DNA from: Clostridia bacterium
Lineage (GTDB): Bacteria > Bacillota > Clostridia > Oscillospirales > Acutalibacteraceae
Length of the DNA stretch: 64,000 nt
Direction of reading: 5' to 3'
Assembly: GCA_017398425.1 (NCBI GenBank)
Contig: JAFQFZ010000047.1
Coordinates: forward strand, 1-64,000
Part shown: positions 1 to 7,202 of the stretch, one piece after another
Layout of the letters: every line of letters begins with the position of its first letter
Numbering within the stretch: the first letter of the stretch is position 1
Made by a program: the position numbers and the translations under genes
Notes under the pieces: generated by a model
The model's input: only the letters and a program-made list of their open reading frames with translations
Database searches by the model: none
What the model was told of the DNA's origin: nothing

Positions 1-143
1 CCCGATTCATTGCCGGATTGCTGATTATCACCGGTGCTGCTTGCGGGCGGATTTGTGCCGGTGTTTCCGGGATCGTTGCCTTTGCAAGCCGCCAGGCTGA
101 CGATCATTAAGAGAGCAAGTGCGAGTATAAGTAACTTTTTCAT
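1..143 (-). CDS. Lipoprotein, N-terminal fragment cut by the window edge
   Basis: Reading the minus strand from an ATG at 143 gives a Lys-Lys N-terminus, a hydrophobic stretch and the lipobox SLAAC with the lipidated cysteine at residue 20. A low-complexity Gly/Asn/Thr/Ser/Pro linker follows, as is usual between a lipid anchor and a folded extracytoplasmic domain. A strong ribosome binding site (AGGAGG) lies 6-7 bases upstream. The reading frame is open to base 1, so the functional domain is outside the window. Many substrate-binding proteins and small secreted lipoproteins of Clostridia look like this at the N-terminus, so the function cannot be assigned. Confidence 0.8.
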   Translation of the reverse strand, partial: MKKLLILALALLMIVSLAACKGNDPGNTGTNPPASSTGDNQQSGNES

Positions 144-292
144 AAGTGGCCTCCTGTTTAAATTTTTTATTTTCTATCCCAACGGGATCACGAACGGGGA
201 ACGGTCCGCCGACGCTTTGGAGGACGGAAAAAGGCGAGACAGATTGTCAAGCCCCTTTCTGTAATATTTTTCCGAATACTATAATTGAATTT

Positions 293-321
293 ATTATAGC
301 ACACAATATGCGGAATCTCAA
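293..321 (-). promoter_or_regulatory. Promoter of the lipoprotein gene
   Basis: On the minus strand TTGAGA (316-321) and TATAAT (293-298) are separated by 17 bases, a good sigma-A match about 150 bases upstream of the lipoprotein start codon. Confidence 0.6.
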
Positions 322-435
322 GCCATAAAAGCGAAATTATTGTGAAATAACAAGGGAAAATGACTCGTGTCGATTTTAAGTTGTCGCTAAATACCGACAT
401 CTGAGAGAATTGACGCGTTTCTTTGATTTAGCCTC

Positions 436-464
436 TTGACAAACGAACAGATGTTCTGTATAAC
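436..464 (+). promoter_or_regulatory. Sigma-A promoter with a LexA (SOS) box between -35 and -10
   Basis: TTGACA (436-441) and TATAAC (459-464) are separated by exactly 17 bases. Inside the spacer, 444-457 reads CGAACAGATGTTCT, which fits the Gram-positive LexA operator CGAAC-RNRY-GTTYG in all but the last base. A repressor here would cover the promoter, so SOS-inducible transcription rightward is predicted. The nearest annotated gene downstream is the methyltransferase at 677; see the structured leader entry for what lies between. Confidence 0.6.
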
Positions 465-469
465 GATAT

Positions 470-600
470 CTGTGGTTTTGTGCTTTATGCGGGAAAGCCA
501 CAAAAACTGAATATCGGTGTCAACATATTTGCGGGCTTTACGCCCGACAACGCGGCGGCAGGCTAACGTAATTGCCGCGGTCGAACATCAAATAGTGGGT
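470..600 (+). other. Structured untranslated stretch downstream of the LexA-box promoter
   Basis: No convincing reading frame lies here. Three consecutive hairpins can be drawn: TTTTGTGCTTT with AAAG-C-CACAAAA (about 476-507), CGGGC with GCCCG (about 533-547), and a bulged GC-rich stem between about 546-562 and 574-584. It could be a long 5' leader of the methyltransferase mRNA or a separate small RNA. There is no clear intrinsic terminator between it and the gene. Confidence 0.35.
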
Positions 601-621
601 AGAAAAATCACAAATGTATGC

Positions 622-627
622 TATAAT
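622..627 (+). promoter_or_regulatory. Extended -10 element, second promoter of the methyltransferase
   Basis: TATAAT at 622-627 is preceded by TGC, giving an extended -10 (TGnTATAAT). The -35 position is poor. It lies 50 bases before the methyltransferase start codon and could give constitutive expression independent of the LexA-box promoter. Confidence 0.45.
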
Positions 628-676
628 ATCTTAAAAGCCGTTCAACAGAACAGACAAAGAAAGCGGAGGACGTTGC

Positions 677-1432
677 ATGGACATCACACAGACATTTTAT
701 AACAATATGGCAGCTCAATACGACGAGCTGTTCGCGGATTGGCAGTCGACCACCTTCGAACAAGCGGAAATGCTCAACGCCCTTTTTGAAAAATACGGGT
801 TTGACAAACGCGCCGATATTCTGGATTGTGCGTGCGGCATCGGGACACAGGCCATCGGTCTTGCGCGCCTCGGATACCGCGTGACAGCGTCCGATATCAG
901 CGACGAAGAACTTTACCGAGCCAAAGAATGTGCCGAACAAAACCACTTGCCCATCTCCTTTGCGCACGCCGACTTTCGCGCCTTATCCGACGTATTCTCT
1001 CAGCCGTTTGACATCATTATTGCGATGGACAACGCGCTGCCGCATATGCTGACGTCAGAAGATCTGGCGACCGCTGTCAAAAGCATCACAAGGCAGATGA
1101 AGGACGGCGGTATGTTTGTTGCCAGCATACGAGATTACGACGCGTTACTCAAGGACAAACCGCCCTATTCCCCTCCCTATATTCACAAAACCGCAAACGG
1201 ACAGCGCGTTTCGTTCCAGACATGGACGTGGGACGGCGATCGGTATCGACTGATCCAGTATATCCTCGAGGACGAAGACACCCTACACGCGAGCAGATTT
1301 ACATGCGAATACCGCGCCACTCGCCGACAGGAGATCACCGATCGGCTCACGGAGAACGGATGCCGCGAGGTGACGTGGTTGTTTCCCGAGGAAACGGGAT
1401 TCTACCAGCCGATCGTCGTGGCAAGAAAATAA
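677..1432 (+). CDS. Class I SAM-dependent methyltransferase
   Basis: The 251-residue protein has the Rossmann methyltransferase motif I, LDCACGIGTQAIGLA, at about residues 49-63, and an acidic residue ending strand beta-2 (ASDIS, 71-75) that would bind the SAM ribose. The segment AMDNALPHML (near residue 115) sits where motif IV is expected and resembles the small-molecule glycine/sarcosine-type methyltransferase group. The substrate cannot be read from sequence. The start is supported by GGAGGA (665-670) six bases upstream; the gene is monocistronic. A LexA-box promoter lies about 210 bases upstream, so DNA-damage induction is possible but unproven. Confidence 0.85.
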   Translation: MDITQTFYNNMAAQYDELFADWQSTTFEQAEMLNALFEKYGFDKRADILDCACGIGTQAIGLARLGYRVTASDISDEELYRAKECAEQNHLPISFAHADFRALSDVFSQPFDIIIAMDNALPHMLTSEDLATAVKSITRQMKDGGMFVASIRDYDALLKDKPPYSPPYIHKTANGQRVSFQTWTWDGDRYRLIQYILEDEDTLHASRFTCEYRATRRQEITDRLTENGCREVTWLFPEETGFYQPIVVARK

Positions 1433-1543
1433 GAAACCCCATCCGTTTTCACTCTACCGACGGTTTACCTCTCCCCGCTAAACCAACGGTGGGTGTGATT
1501 TTGGATGGATCGTTGTTACACTGTATGTGAAAGGAGGCACACT

Positions 1544-2152
1544 ATGAATCTCATCAAAATCGGACGATTCATTGCCGCACGCAGAAAACAAGCGGGTTTG
1601 ACGCAACTGCAGTTGGCAGACAAACTGGGGATCACCGATAAAGCGGTATCCAAATGGGAACGAGGCATGGCTATGCCCGACACCTCGCTTATGCTGGAGT
1701 TGTGTGAGATTCTCGGCATCAGCGTGAACGAATTATTGAACGGGGAGGACATTACTATGGAGCATAACGATCCGAAAAACGAACAGCTTTTGCTGGATAT
1801 GGCCAACGAATTGGAAGCGAAAAACAAAACCATTTGGACGTCGATGTGGGTCATCATGACCGTGTGCATCATCGCCCTGATCGCCGGTCTCATCATTGCG
1901 GCCTTTGTGATTCCCGAAGGATGGTGGCAATTGGTTGTCATTCTCGGTCTTTGCGTTGTGTTTTTGATCCCGTGCTTCTACGCACTGAAGCTGGAGGTCA
2001 GCGTGGGTGCTTACAAGTGCAAGCATTGCGGTCACGAGATCGTGCCGACCTATCGACAGGCGCTGAACGCCATGCACCGAGGAACGACCCGCTATCTGAA
2101 GTGTCCCAACTGCAACAAACGCACATGGTGCAAGAAAGTGTTAAAAAAGTGA
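1544..2152 (+). CDS. XRE-family regulator with two membrane helices and a zinc ribbon
   Basis: The 202-residue protein begins with an HTH_3/XRE DNA-binding domain (about residues 7-62, with LTQLQLADKLGITDKAVSKW as the helix-turn-helix). A charged linker follows, then two hydrophobic segments (about 100-122 and 126-148), and a C-terminal zinc-ribbon-like part with CKHC and CPNC pairs. This architecture is common in Clostridia as a membrane-tethered regulator of unknown signal. The start at 1544 is chosen over an in-frame upstream ATG (1505) because AAGGAGG stands directly before it. The gene is monocistronic and followed by a strong terminator. Target genes are unknown. Confidence 0.85.
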   Translation: MNLIKIGRFIAARRKQAGLTQLQLADKLGITDKAVSKWERGMAMPDTSLMLELCEILGISVNELLNGEDITMEHNDPKNEQLLLDMANELEAKNKTIWTSMWVIMTVCIIALIAGLIIAAFVIPEGWWQLVVILGLCVVFLIPCFYALKLEVSVGAYKCKHCGHEIVPTYRQALNAMHRGTTRYLKCPNCNKRTWCKKVLKK

Positions 2153-2161
2153 ATCCAAAAA

Positions 2162-2200
2162 GAAGCCGAAATCGCCTGAGCGATTTCGGCTTCTTTGCTT
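2162..2200 (+). terminator. Intrinsic terminator after the XRE regulator
   Basis: A perfect 14-bp stem (2162-2175 with 2180-2193), CTGA loop, then a T-rich tail. Confidence 0.85.
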
Positions 2201-2300
2201 TGGACATTTCCTATTTGCAAAGGAGCCTTGCCTTGCTTTTTTGCGGCATTCAACGTATAATAAGTGTAAGTTCACTAACGTAACCGAGAGATGTCCTGTC

Positions 2301-2494
2301 ATGAATTACAGACCCGATCCTCTGTTATACGGTGCACACAAAGATTTTTTCAGCACCTTTAAATCGGCAATCACCATGCGCGACGATGTCGATCATCGTA
2401 TTCTTCTTACGGCGGTGTAAAACGGAGTTTCACACCCTGTCGATTTCGGGATTCAACGACGTCTGTCGAAGCGCCCCCTACATTCGATTTCAAC
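2301..2494 (+). pseudogene. Possible remnant of a condensation/acyltransferase-like gene
   Basis: An ATG at 2301 opens 39 codons (NYRPDPLLYGAHKDFFSTF... up to ...DHRILLTAV) and stops at 2418-2420. A reading frame shifted by one base continues directly with KTEFHTLSISGF...SAPYIRFQHE and stops near 2494. Together the two pieces resemble the first 60-70 residues of condensation-domain/alcohol-acetyltransferase-like proteins, which begin with a DP..Y...N motif and a VD..L..AV....RYPY segment. I therefore read this as a frameshifted 5' remnant with the rest deleted. The family resemblance is from memory of the pattern and is weak. Nothing else coding is seen between 2200 and 2590. Confidence 0.3.
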
Positions 2495-2536
2495 ACGAAT
2501 GATGAAAAGTTCTCCTCAAAATTGACGGTTCGACTC

Positions 2537-2565
2537 TTGCAATCCGCGCGATTTTGCGCTATGAT
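2537..2565 (+). promoter_or_regulatory. Promoter of the flavodiiron gene
   Basis: TTGCAA (2537-2542), 17-base spacer, TATGAT (2560-2565), 35 bases before the start codon. Confidence 0.6.
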
Positions 2566-2599
2566 TTAAGTACATTCTTTCATGAGGTGAATTTTTAAA

Positions 2600-3763
2600 A
2601 TGAACATTTCCGAAACCATTTTGTACGTTGGCGTCAACGATCATGATATCGATCTGTTTGAAGGACAGTACATCGTTCCGAACGGTATGTCCTACAATTC
2701 CTACGTGATCTCGGACGAAAAGATCGCTGTCATGGACACGGTGGACGCACGCTTTAAGGACGAGTGGCTGAACAATCTTCAAGCCGCTCTGAACGGTCGT
2801 GAGCCCGACTATCTGGTCGTGCAACACATGGAACCCGACCATTCCGCGAATATTTTGGCCTTTACCGAAGTCTATCCGAACGCGACGATCGTCGCCTCCG
2901 CCAAGGCATTCACGATGATGAAGCAGTTCTTCGGCACCGATTTTGCCGAGCGCCGCATCGTGGTCGGTGAAGGCGATACACTTGCACTCGGTGCTCACGA
3001 GCTTGTCTTTGTGACCGCGCCGATGGTGCACTGGCCCGAAGTGATCGTGACCTACGACAAGAAGGACAAGGTGCTGTTCTCGGCGGACGGCTTTGGCAAG
3101 TTCGGCGCGCTCGACGTGGAAGAGGACTGGGACTGCGAAGCGAGACGCTATTACATCGGCATCGTCGGCAAATACGGTGCACCGGTGCAAACGCTCCTCA
3201 AAAAAGCCGCCGCATTGGACATCCAAACCATCTGCCCTCTGCACGGTCCCGTGCTGAAAGAAAACCTTGCTCATTATCTCGGGCAATATAACACCTGGTC
3301 GAGCTATCAGCCCGAGGAGGACGGTGTTGTGATTGCGTACACCTCCATTTACGGACACACCAAAGAAGCCGTGCTGAGACTCGCTGAGATGCTCCGCGAC
3401 GGCGGATGCCCGAAGGTCGTTGTCAACGATTTGGCGCGCTGTGACATGGCCGAAGCGGTGGAAGACGCGTTTCGCTACAGCCATATCGTGCTGGCAACCA
3501 CGACCTACAACGGCGACGTCTTCCCCTTCATGCGTGAATTCCTCCATCACCTGACCGAACGCGGCTTCTGCAACCGCACCGTCGCGACGATCGAAAACGG
3601 CAGCTGGACACCGCTTGCCGCGAAGGTGATGCGCACGATGCTCGAAAAGAGCAAAAATCTGGCCTTCAAAGACAACAGCGTCAAGATCCTGTCGGCATTG
3701 AACGCCGACAGCACCGCGCAACTCACGGCACTTGCCGACGAGATCTGCGCCGATTTTGCATGA
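2600..3763 (+). CDS. fprA: Flavodiiron protein (A-type flavoprotein, O2/NO reductase)
   Basis: The 387-residue protein has the two-domain flavodiiron layout: a metallo-beta-lactamase-like domain (about 1-250) and a flavodoxin domain (about 255-387, beginning VVIAYTSIYGHTKEAV, the FMN phosphate loop). The diiron ligands are visible: HMEPDH at 76-81, the His in MVHWPEV near 145, the Asp in ADGFGKFG near 163 and the His in CPLHGPV near 224. Family members reduce O2 to water or NO to N2O in the cytoplasm of anaerobes, fed by rubredoxin; no rubredoxin domain is fused here. GAGGTGA precedes the start. It is monocistronic. Confidence 0.93.
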   Translation: MNISETILYVGVNDHDIDLFEGQYIVPNGMSYNSYVISDEKIAVMDTVDARFKDEWLNNLQAALNGREPDYLVVQHMEPDHSANILAFTEVYPNATIVASAKAFTMMKQFFGTDFAERRIVVGEGDTLALGAHELVFVTAPMVHWPEVIVTYDKKDKVLFSADGFGKFGALDVEEDWDCEARRYYIGIVGKYGAPVQTLLKKAAALDIQTICPLHGPVLKENLAHYLGQYNTWSSYQPEEDGVVIAYTSIYGHTKEAVLRLAEMLRDGGCPKVVVNDLARCDMAEAVEDAFRYSHIVLATTTYNGDVFPFMREFLHHLTERGFCNRTVATIENGSWTPLAAKVMRTMLEKSKNLAFKDNSVKILSALNADSTAQLTALADEICADFA

Positions 3764-3784
3764 CCGCGATCGAATTATTTTAAA

Positions 3785-3827
3785 AAAAAGACGGTGGATC
3801 TCATTTTTTGAGATCCACCGTCTTTTT
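3785..3827. terminator. Bidirectional terminator between converging genes
   Basis: A 19-bp perfect stem (3785-3803 with 3809-3827) with A-run and T-run at its two ends. It overlaps the last codons of the minus-strand SDR gene. Confidence 0.88.
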
Positions 3828-4697
3828 GCACGTTTCATACACTTCGTCGGCAAGGCGCGCAATGGTTTGACATTCGTCGTCCTTGCAGGTGTGCAGGCGA
3901 CTCTTTTTCGGATATCCCCAAACGCGAAACCATCGCGGCCCGATCCATTCGTGATATACCGTAGCCTCGAACACGCCGCGAAGAACCGACAGCGCCGCTT
4001 TCTTCGGCGGCATGAACACCCATTTCATCGGGTGCTTGATGAGGGCAAAGATGGGTTTCGGGAAATGCGAGGTGATGTTTGTCAGCGTGATGCCCGGATG
4101 CGTCACCGCAAGCATAACGTCTGTTTCATCGCGAAACAGCTCATACAGCGCAAACATCAGGTAGCGTTTGGCGTTACCATAGACCTTCGAGGAAGCGGTG
4201 CGCAGGCGAAAATCCACGTCCGAGGGATCGATCTTCGAATAGGTGTGGGCAATGCTTCCCACAACCACGACGGTGCCGCCGCGCTCTCTGAGCGTCGGGA
4301 GCAACCGACGGATCATATAATACGGCGCGGCAAAGTTGATTTGAAACACGTTGTCGTAGCCGCTGTCGCAGAGGTGGCGTTCGATGCGATAGGCCCCGGC
4401 GTTGTGGATGAACACATCGATATCCGTGAGCATTCCGAGTGCACGCTCGGCAGCAGACAGATCTTCCAAATCGAGCGGAACACAGCGGATGTCCGCATCG
4501 GGAAAGTGTGAAAGCAACTGCTGACGATGCCCTTCGGAGCGTGCGGCATTGCGATCGAGCAACACCAACGAGGCACCCAGCGACGCCGCATACGCCGTGA
4601 GCTCACGACCGATCCCACCTGTCGAGCCGGTGATCGCCACGCGCTTACCTTCAAGCGATTCGGTATAACGGGAAAGCCAAGAGGAGATCCGCATCAT
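3801..4697 (-). CDS. Short-chain dehydrogenase/reductase (SDR)
   Basis: The protein of about 298 residues has the SDR nucleotide-binding motif GSTGGIG near its N-terminus, an NAG motif (HNAGAYR) and the active-site YxxxK (YGNAK, preceded by SS). It is longer than a minimal SDR. The C-terminal 80 residues (KHPMKWVFMPPKKAALSVLRGVFEATVYHEWIGP...) suit the extended group acting on lipids or retinol-like substrates. ATGs at 4697 and 4694 both follow GGAG; the stop of the upstream gene overlaps the start (TGATG), so the two genes are translationally coupled. Substrate unknown. Confidence 0.8.
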   Translation of the reverse strand: MMRISSWLSRYTESLEGKRVAITGSTGGIGRELTAYAASLGASLVLLDRNAARSEGHRQQLLSHFPDADIRCVPLDLEDLSAAERALGMLTDIDVFIHNAGAYRIERHLCDSGYDNVFQINFAAPYYMIRRLLPTLRERGGTVVVVGSIAHTYSKIDPSDVDFRLRTASSKVYGNAKRYLMFALYELFRDETDVMLAVTHPGITLTNITSHFPKPIFALIKHPMKWVFMPPKKAALSVLRGVFEATVYHEWIGPRWFRVWGYPKKSRLHTCKDDECQTIARLADEVYETCKKTVDLKK

Positions 4698-5641
4698 CAC
4701 AACTCCAAACACACGATTTTATCGGCAAAGAAGAACTTGCCGAAAATATATTTGTTCGACGCACTTTCATAGAGCGTCAGGATCTTACCGTCGTAGTAAT
4801 CGAGATCCTCGCCCATCGCCGGTCCTTTCAGCTCACGCGTCGGACCGTTCAAATAGTACACCGGTGCACCGTCAAGCGTCTTGCCCGCATCGACGGCGTC
4901 GCTCTCGTTGTACACGTAATACACCGTATCGGACAGGCCGTAGGACGTGGACAGCACCACGCGACCGTCGGGTGTGAAGCAGATGCCTTGCACCTTATCA
5001 CGGATGGAATAGACCCTATCGGGCTTTGAGAAATCGTCGTAACGATAGCGCGACACGATGGCATGATACAAGCCGTCGTTCGTTTCGTAAGGATGGTTGG
5101 TCACGTATTTCCCGCCGTCGTGAAATTCTCCGACGTAGAGGAAATGATCGTCCGTGTAGACAAAGGATGCCTCGTTGTTGACGGGGATGCATTCTTCAAA
5201 TTCCACTGCACTGCCCGCCTCAGCCGTCAGCACCGTCTGCAGATCAAGTGTCCATAAGCTATTGTCACACGCGACGTACACGGTATCGCCCTGTACCGCC
5301 AAGCCACCGACATGCCCGTCAAACGGCGCGTTTTCATACTGCAACGACACATAGTAGGAACGGTCGTCCTTGTCGGTCACATAGATGCGGCTCGCATCCC
5401 CGTTCGTCATATAGCCCGAAACGAGGATCTTACCGTCCGTCTTTGTCGCGCCAATGCCCTGACAAACAAAGCCGTCACCGAGACCGGGGTTGTGACAAAG
5501 ATCGGTTTTGAGTGCGTAGTAGTCGGAATATATTGCAAATTTGAGGCAATTGATCGTAAACCATACCAAGATCACCAATCCGACGAGGACTCCAAGCACC
5601 CATGCGGCGATGATCGCGCCGCGCTTGATCCAAGGTTTCAT
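4697..5641 (-). CDS. Membrane-anchored propeller-like protein of unknown function
   Basis: The 314-residue protein starts with KPWIKR and one strong transmembrane helix (about 8-30), so most of it should face outside. The exported part contains repeated motifs such as HVGGLAVQGDTVYVAC, KVQGICFTPDGRVVLSTSYG and DLDYYDGKILTLYESASNKY. Very similar motifs occur in the same order in the C-terminal half of the dockerin protein at 19493-21400, so the two share a domain that I interpret as a beta-propeller. AAGGAGAG precedes the ATG at 5641; upstream in-frame Met codons lack a ribosome site. It is cotranscribed with the SDR. No catalytic residues are recognised. Confidence 0.75.
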   Translation of the reverse strand: MKPWIKRGAIIAAWVLGVLVGLVILVWFTINCLKFAIYSDYYALKTDLCHNPGLGDGFVCQGIGATKTDGKILVSGYMTNGDASRIYVTDKDDRSYYVSLQYENAPFDGHVGGLAVQGDTVYVACDNSLWTLDLQTVLTAEAGSAVEFEECIPVNNEASFVYTDDHFLYVGEFHDGGKYVTNHPYETNDGLYHAIVSRYRYDDFSKPDRVYSIRDKVQGICFTPDGRVVLSTSYGLSDTVYYVYNESDAVDAGKTLDGAPVYYLNGPTRELKGPAMGEDLDYYDGKILTLYESASNKYIFGKFFFADKIVCLEL

Positions 5642-5735
5642 GAGAGTTCTCTCCTTTTCATTCGATTCTGTGTTCATCTTATCATACTTTCCAATATTTA
5701 TCCACGCTATTTTTGCGATCTGCTCGAAAAAAATC

Positions 5736-5764
5736 TTGAACGATCGAAATCGCTGTGGTATACT
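5736..5764 (+). promoter_or_regulatory. Promoter of ferritin-ZIP
   Basis: TTGAAC (5736-5741), 17-base spacer, TATACT (5759-5764). No obvious Fur or PerR box overlaps it. Confidence 0.65.
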
Positions 5765-5797
5765 GAATCCGTAATCCAATCAAAGGAGGCAACCATT

Positions 5798-6310
5798 ATG
5801 GTTCAACCCAAAGTGCATGAACTTCTCAACCAACAAATCAACAAAGAGCTCTACTCAGCGTATCTGTATCTGGACATCTCCAACTACTTCAAGGCCGCCG
5901 GCCTTGACGGCTTTGCCAACTGGTACATGGTGCAGGCACAGGAAGAGCGCGATCACGCGATGCTGTTCTACACCTACCTCCAGAACGAGAACATGACGGT
6001 GACGCTCGAAGCCATCGACAAGCCCGACAAGGTCATCAAGGAGCATATGGACGCGCTCAAGGCCGGTCTCGAGCATGAGCAATACGTCACCTCGCTCATC
6101 AACGACATCTACGCCGCCGCCTATGACGACCGCGATTTCCGCACGATGCAGTTCCTCGATTGGTTTGTCAAGGAGCAGGGCGAAGAAGAAACCAATGCCA
6201 ACGACCTGATCACCAAGATGGAGCTGTTCGGCGGCGACGCTAAGGGTCTGTACATGCTCAACCAAGAGCTTGCGGCACGCGTGTACAGCGCTCCCTCGCT
6301 CGTGCTGTAA
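5798..6310 (+). CDS. ftnA: Ferritin (non-heme iron storage)
   Basis: This 170-residue four-helix-bundle ferritin keeps all ferroxidase ligands in bacterial FtnA numbering: E17, E50, H53, E94 and Q127, plus E49, E126, E129 and E130 of the third (C) site. It should oxidise Fe(II) with O2 or H2O2 and store Fe(III) in a 24-mer in the cytoplasm. The start is fixed by AAAGGAGG before the ATG at 5798; the long upstream extension of this reading frame is non-coding. The ZIP transporter gene begins one base after its stop, implying one transcript and coupled translation. Confidence 0.95.
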   Translation: MVQPKVHELLNQQINKELYSAYLYLDISNYFKAAGLDGFANWYMVQAQEERDHAMLFYTYLQNENMTVTLEAIDKPDKVIKEHMDALKAGLEHEQYVTSLINDIYAAAYDDRDFRTMQFLDWFVKEQGEEETNANDLITKMELFGGDAKGLYMLNQELAARVYSAPSLVL

Positions 6311-6311
6311 A

Positions 6312-7064
6312 ATGGAACTTGTGTGGTTGACCGCCCTCGGTGTCGGGGGTGCAACGGTGATCGGTGCGGTGATCGGCTTTTGTTTCAAACGGCTGTCGCA
6401 TCGGTTTTCGGACACGATCTTGTCCTTTGCCGCAGGGGTGATGCTCTCCGCCGCCGTGATCGGATTGGTTTTGCCGTCGGTCGAATACGGCGGTGAACAC
6501 GGCGTTTGGATCACGATCGTCGGCATCTTCGTCGGCGCGTTGTCGCTCAACTTGATCGACAAACTGGTGCCGCATCTGCATCGTTTTGTCGGTGTCGGCG
6601 AGGAATCTCATCCCTCCTCCAAGATCAACAAAGTCCTGCTGTTTGTGATGGCGATCGCCATCCACAATCTACCCGAGGGAATCGCCGCCGGCGTCGGCTT
6701 CGGGTCGGGCGACACGACCCACGCTCTGGTGATCGCAGGCGGTATCGCCCTGCAGAACATCCCCGAGGGCATGGTCATCATCGCCCCCATGCTCGCCGCC
6801 GGTGTGTCCCCCAAGAAGACGTTTTTGCTTGCCTCATTGACGGGCGTTGTGGAGATCATCGGTACCTTCATCGGCTATTTTGCCGTGAACGTATCCGCCA
6901 CCATTCTCCCCTTCGCGCTCGCATTTGCGGGCGGCACGATGCTCTACGTCGTCAGCGACGAAATGATCCCCGAAACCCACGCGCACGGTCATCAGCGCGG
7001 CGCGACATACGCGCTTCTCGCAGGCTTTTGCCTGATGCTGTTGACCGACGTGTTGCTCGGATGA
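6312..7064 (+). CDS. ZIP-family divalent metal transporter
   Basis: The 250-residue, roughly eight-helix membrane protein carries the two ZIP metal-site signatures HNLPEGIAAGVGFGSGD (TM4) and QNIPEGM (TM5). ZIP proteins move Zn, Fe or Mn into the cytoplasm. The ATG at 6312 is separated from the ferritin stop by a single base and has no ribosome site of its own, so translation should depend on ferritin translation. The pairing suggests iron as a physiological substrate, but the selectivity is not readable. A strong terminator follows. Confidence 0.9.
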   Translation: MELVWLTALGVGGATVIGAVIGFCFKRLSHRFSDTILSFAAGVMLSAAVIGLVLPSVEYGGEHGVWITIVGIFVGALSLNLIDKLVPHLHRFVGVGEESHPSSKINKVLLFVMAIAIHNLPEGIAAGVGFGSGDTTHALVIAGGIALQNIPEGMVIIAPMLAAGVSPKKTFLLASLTGVVEIIGTFIGYFAVNVSATILPFALAFAGGTMLYVVSDEMIPETHAHGHQRGATYALLAGFCLMLLTDVLLG

Positions 7065-7069
7065 CTCTC

Positions 7070-7110
7070 ACAACCACGCGTACCGTACGTACGCGTGGTT
7101 GTTTATTTTT
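7070..7110 (+). terminator. Terminator after ferritin-ZIP
   Basis: A 14-bp perfect stem (7070-7083 with 7089-7102), five-base loop, then a T-rich tail. Confidence 0.88.
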
Positions 7111-7144
7111 ACCAAAAATCTTTTCCGCATCCCGAGCGGTATAC

Positions 7145-7173
7145 TTGATTTTTACCGTATACTGTGGTATACT
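7145..7173 (+). promoter_or_regulatory. Promoter of galU
   Basis: TTGATT (7145-7150), 17-base spacer, TATACT (7168-7173), 30 bases before the start codon. Confidence 0.65.
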
Positions 7174-7202
7174 GATGAAAATAACTGTAGGAGGCGATCG
7201 GT

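Noticed and set aside
517..702. A 61-codon frame upstream of the methyltransferase
   Set aside because: No ribosome site, runs into the methyltransferase gene, and overlaps the hairpins of the leader.
2516..3862. A 448-codon minus-strand open frame
   Set aside because: Antisense to the flavodiiron gene, whose iron ligands are all present; no domain in the translation.
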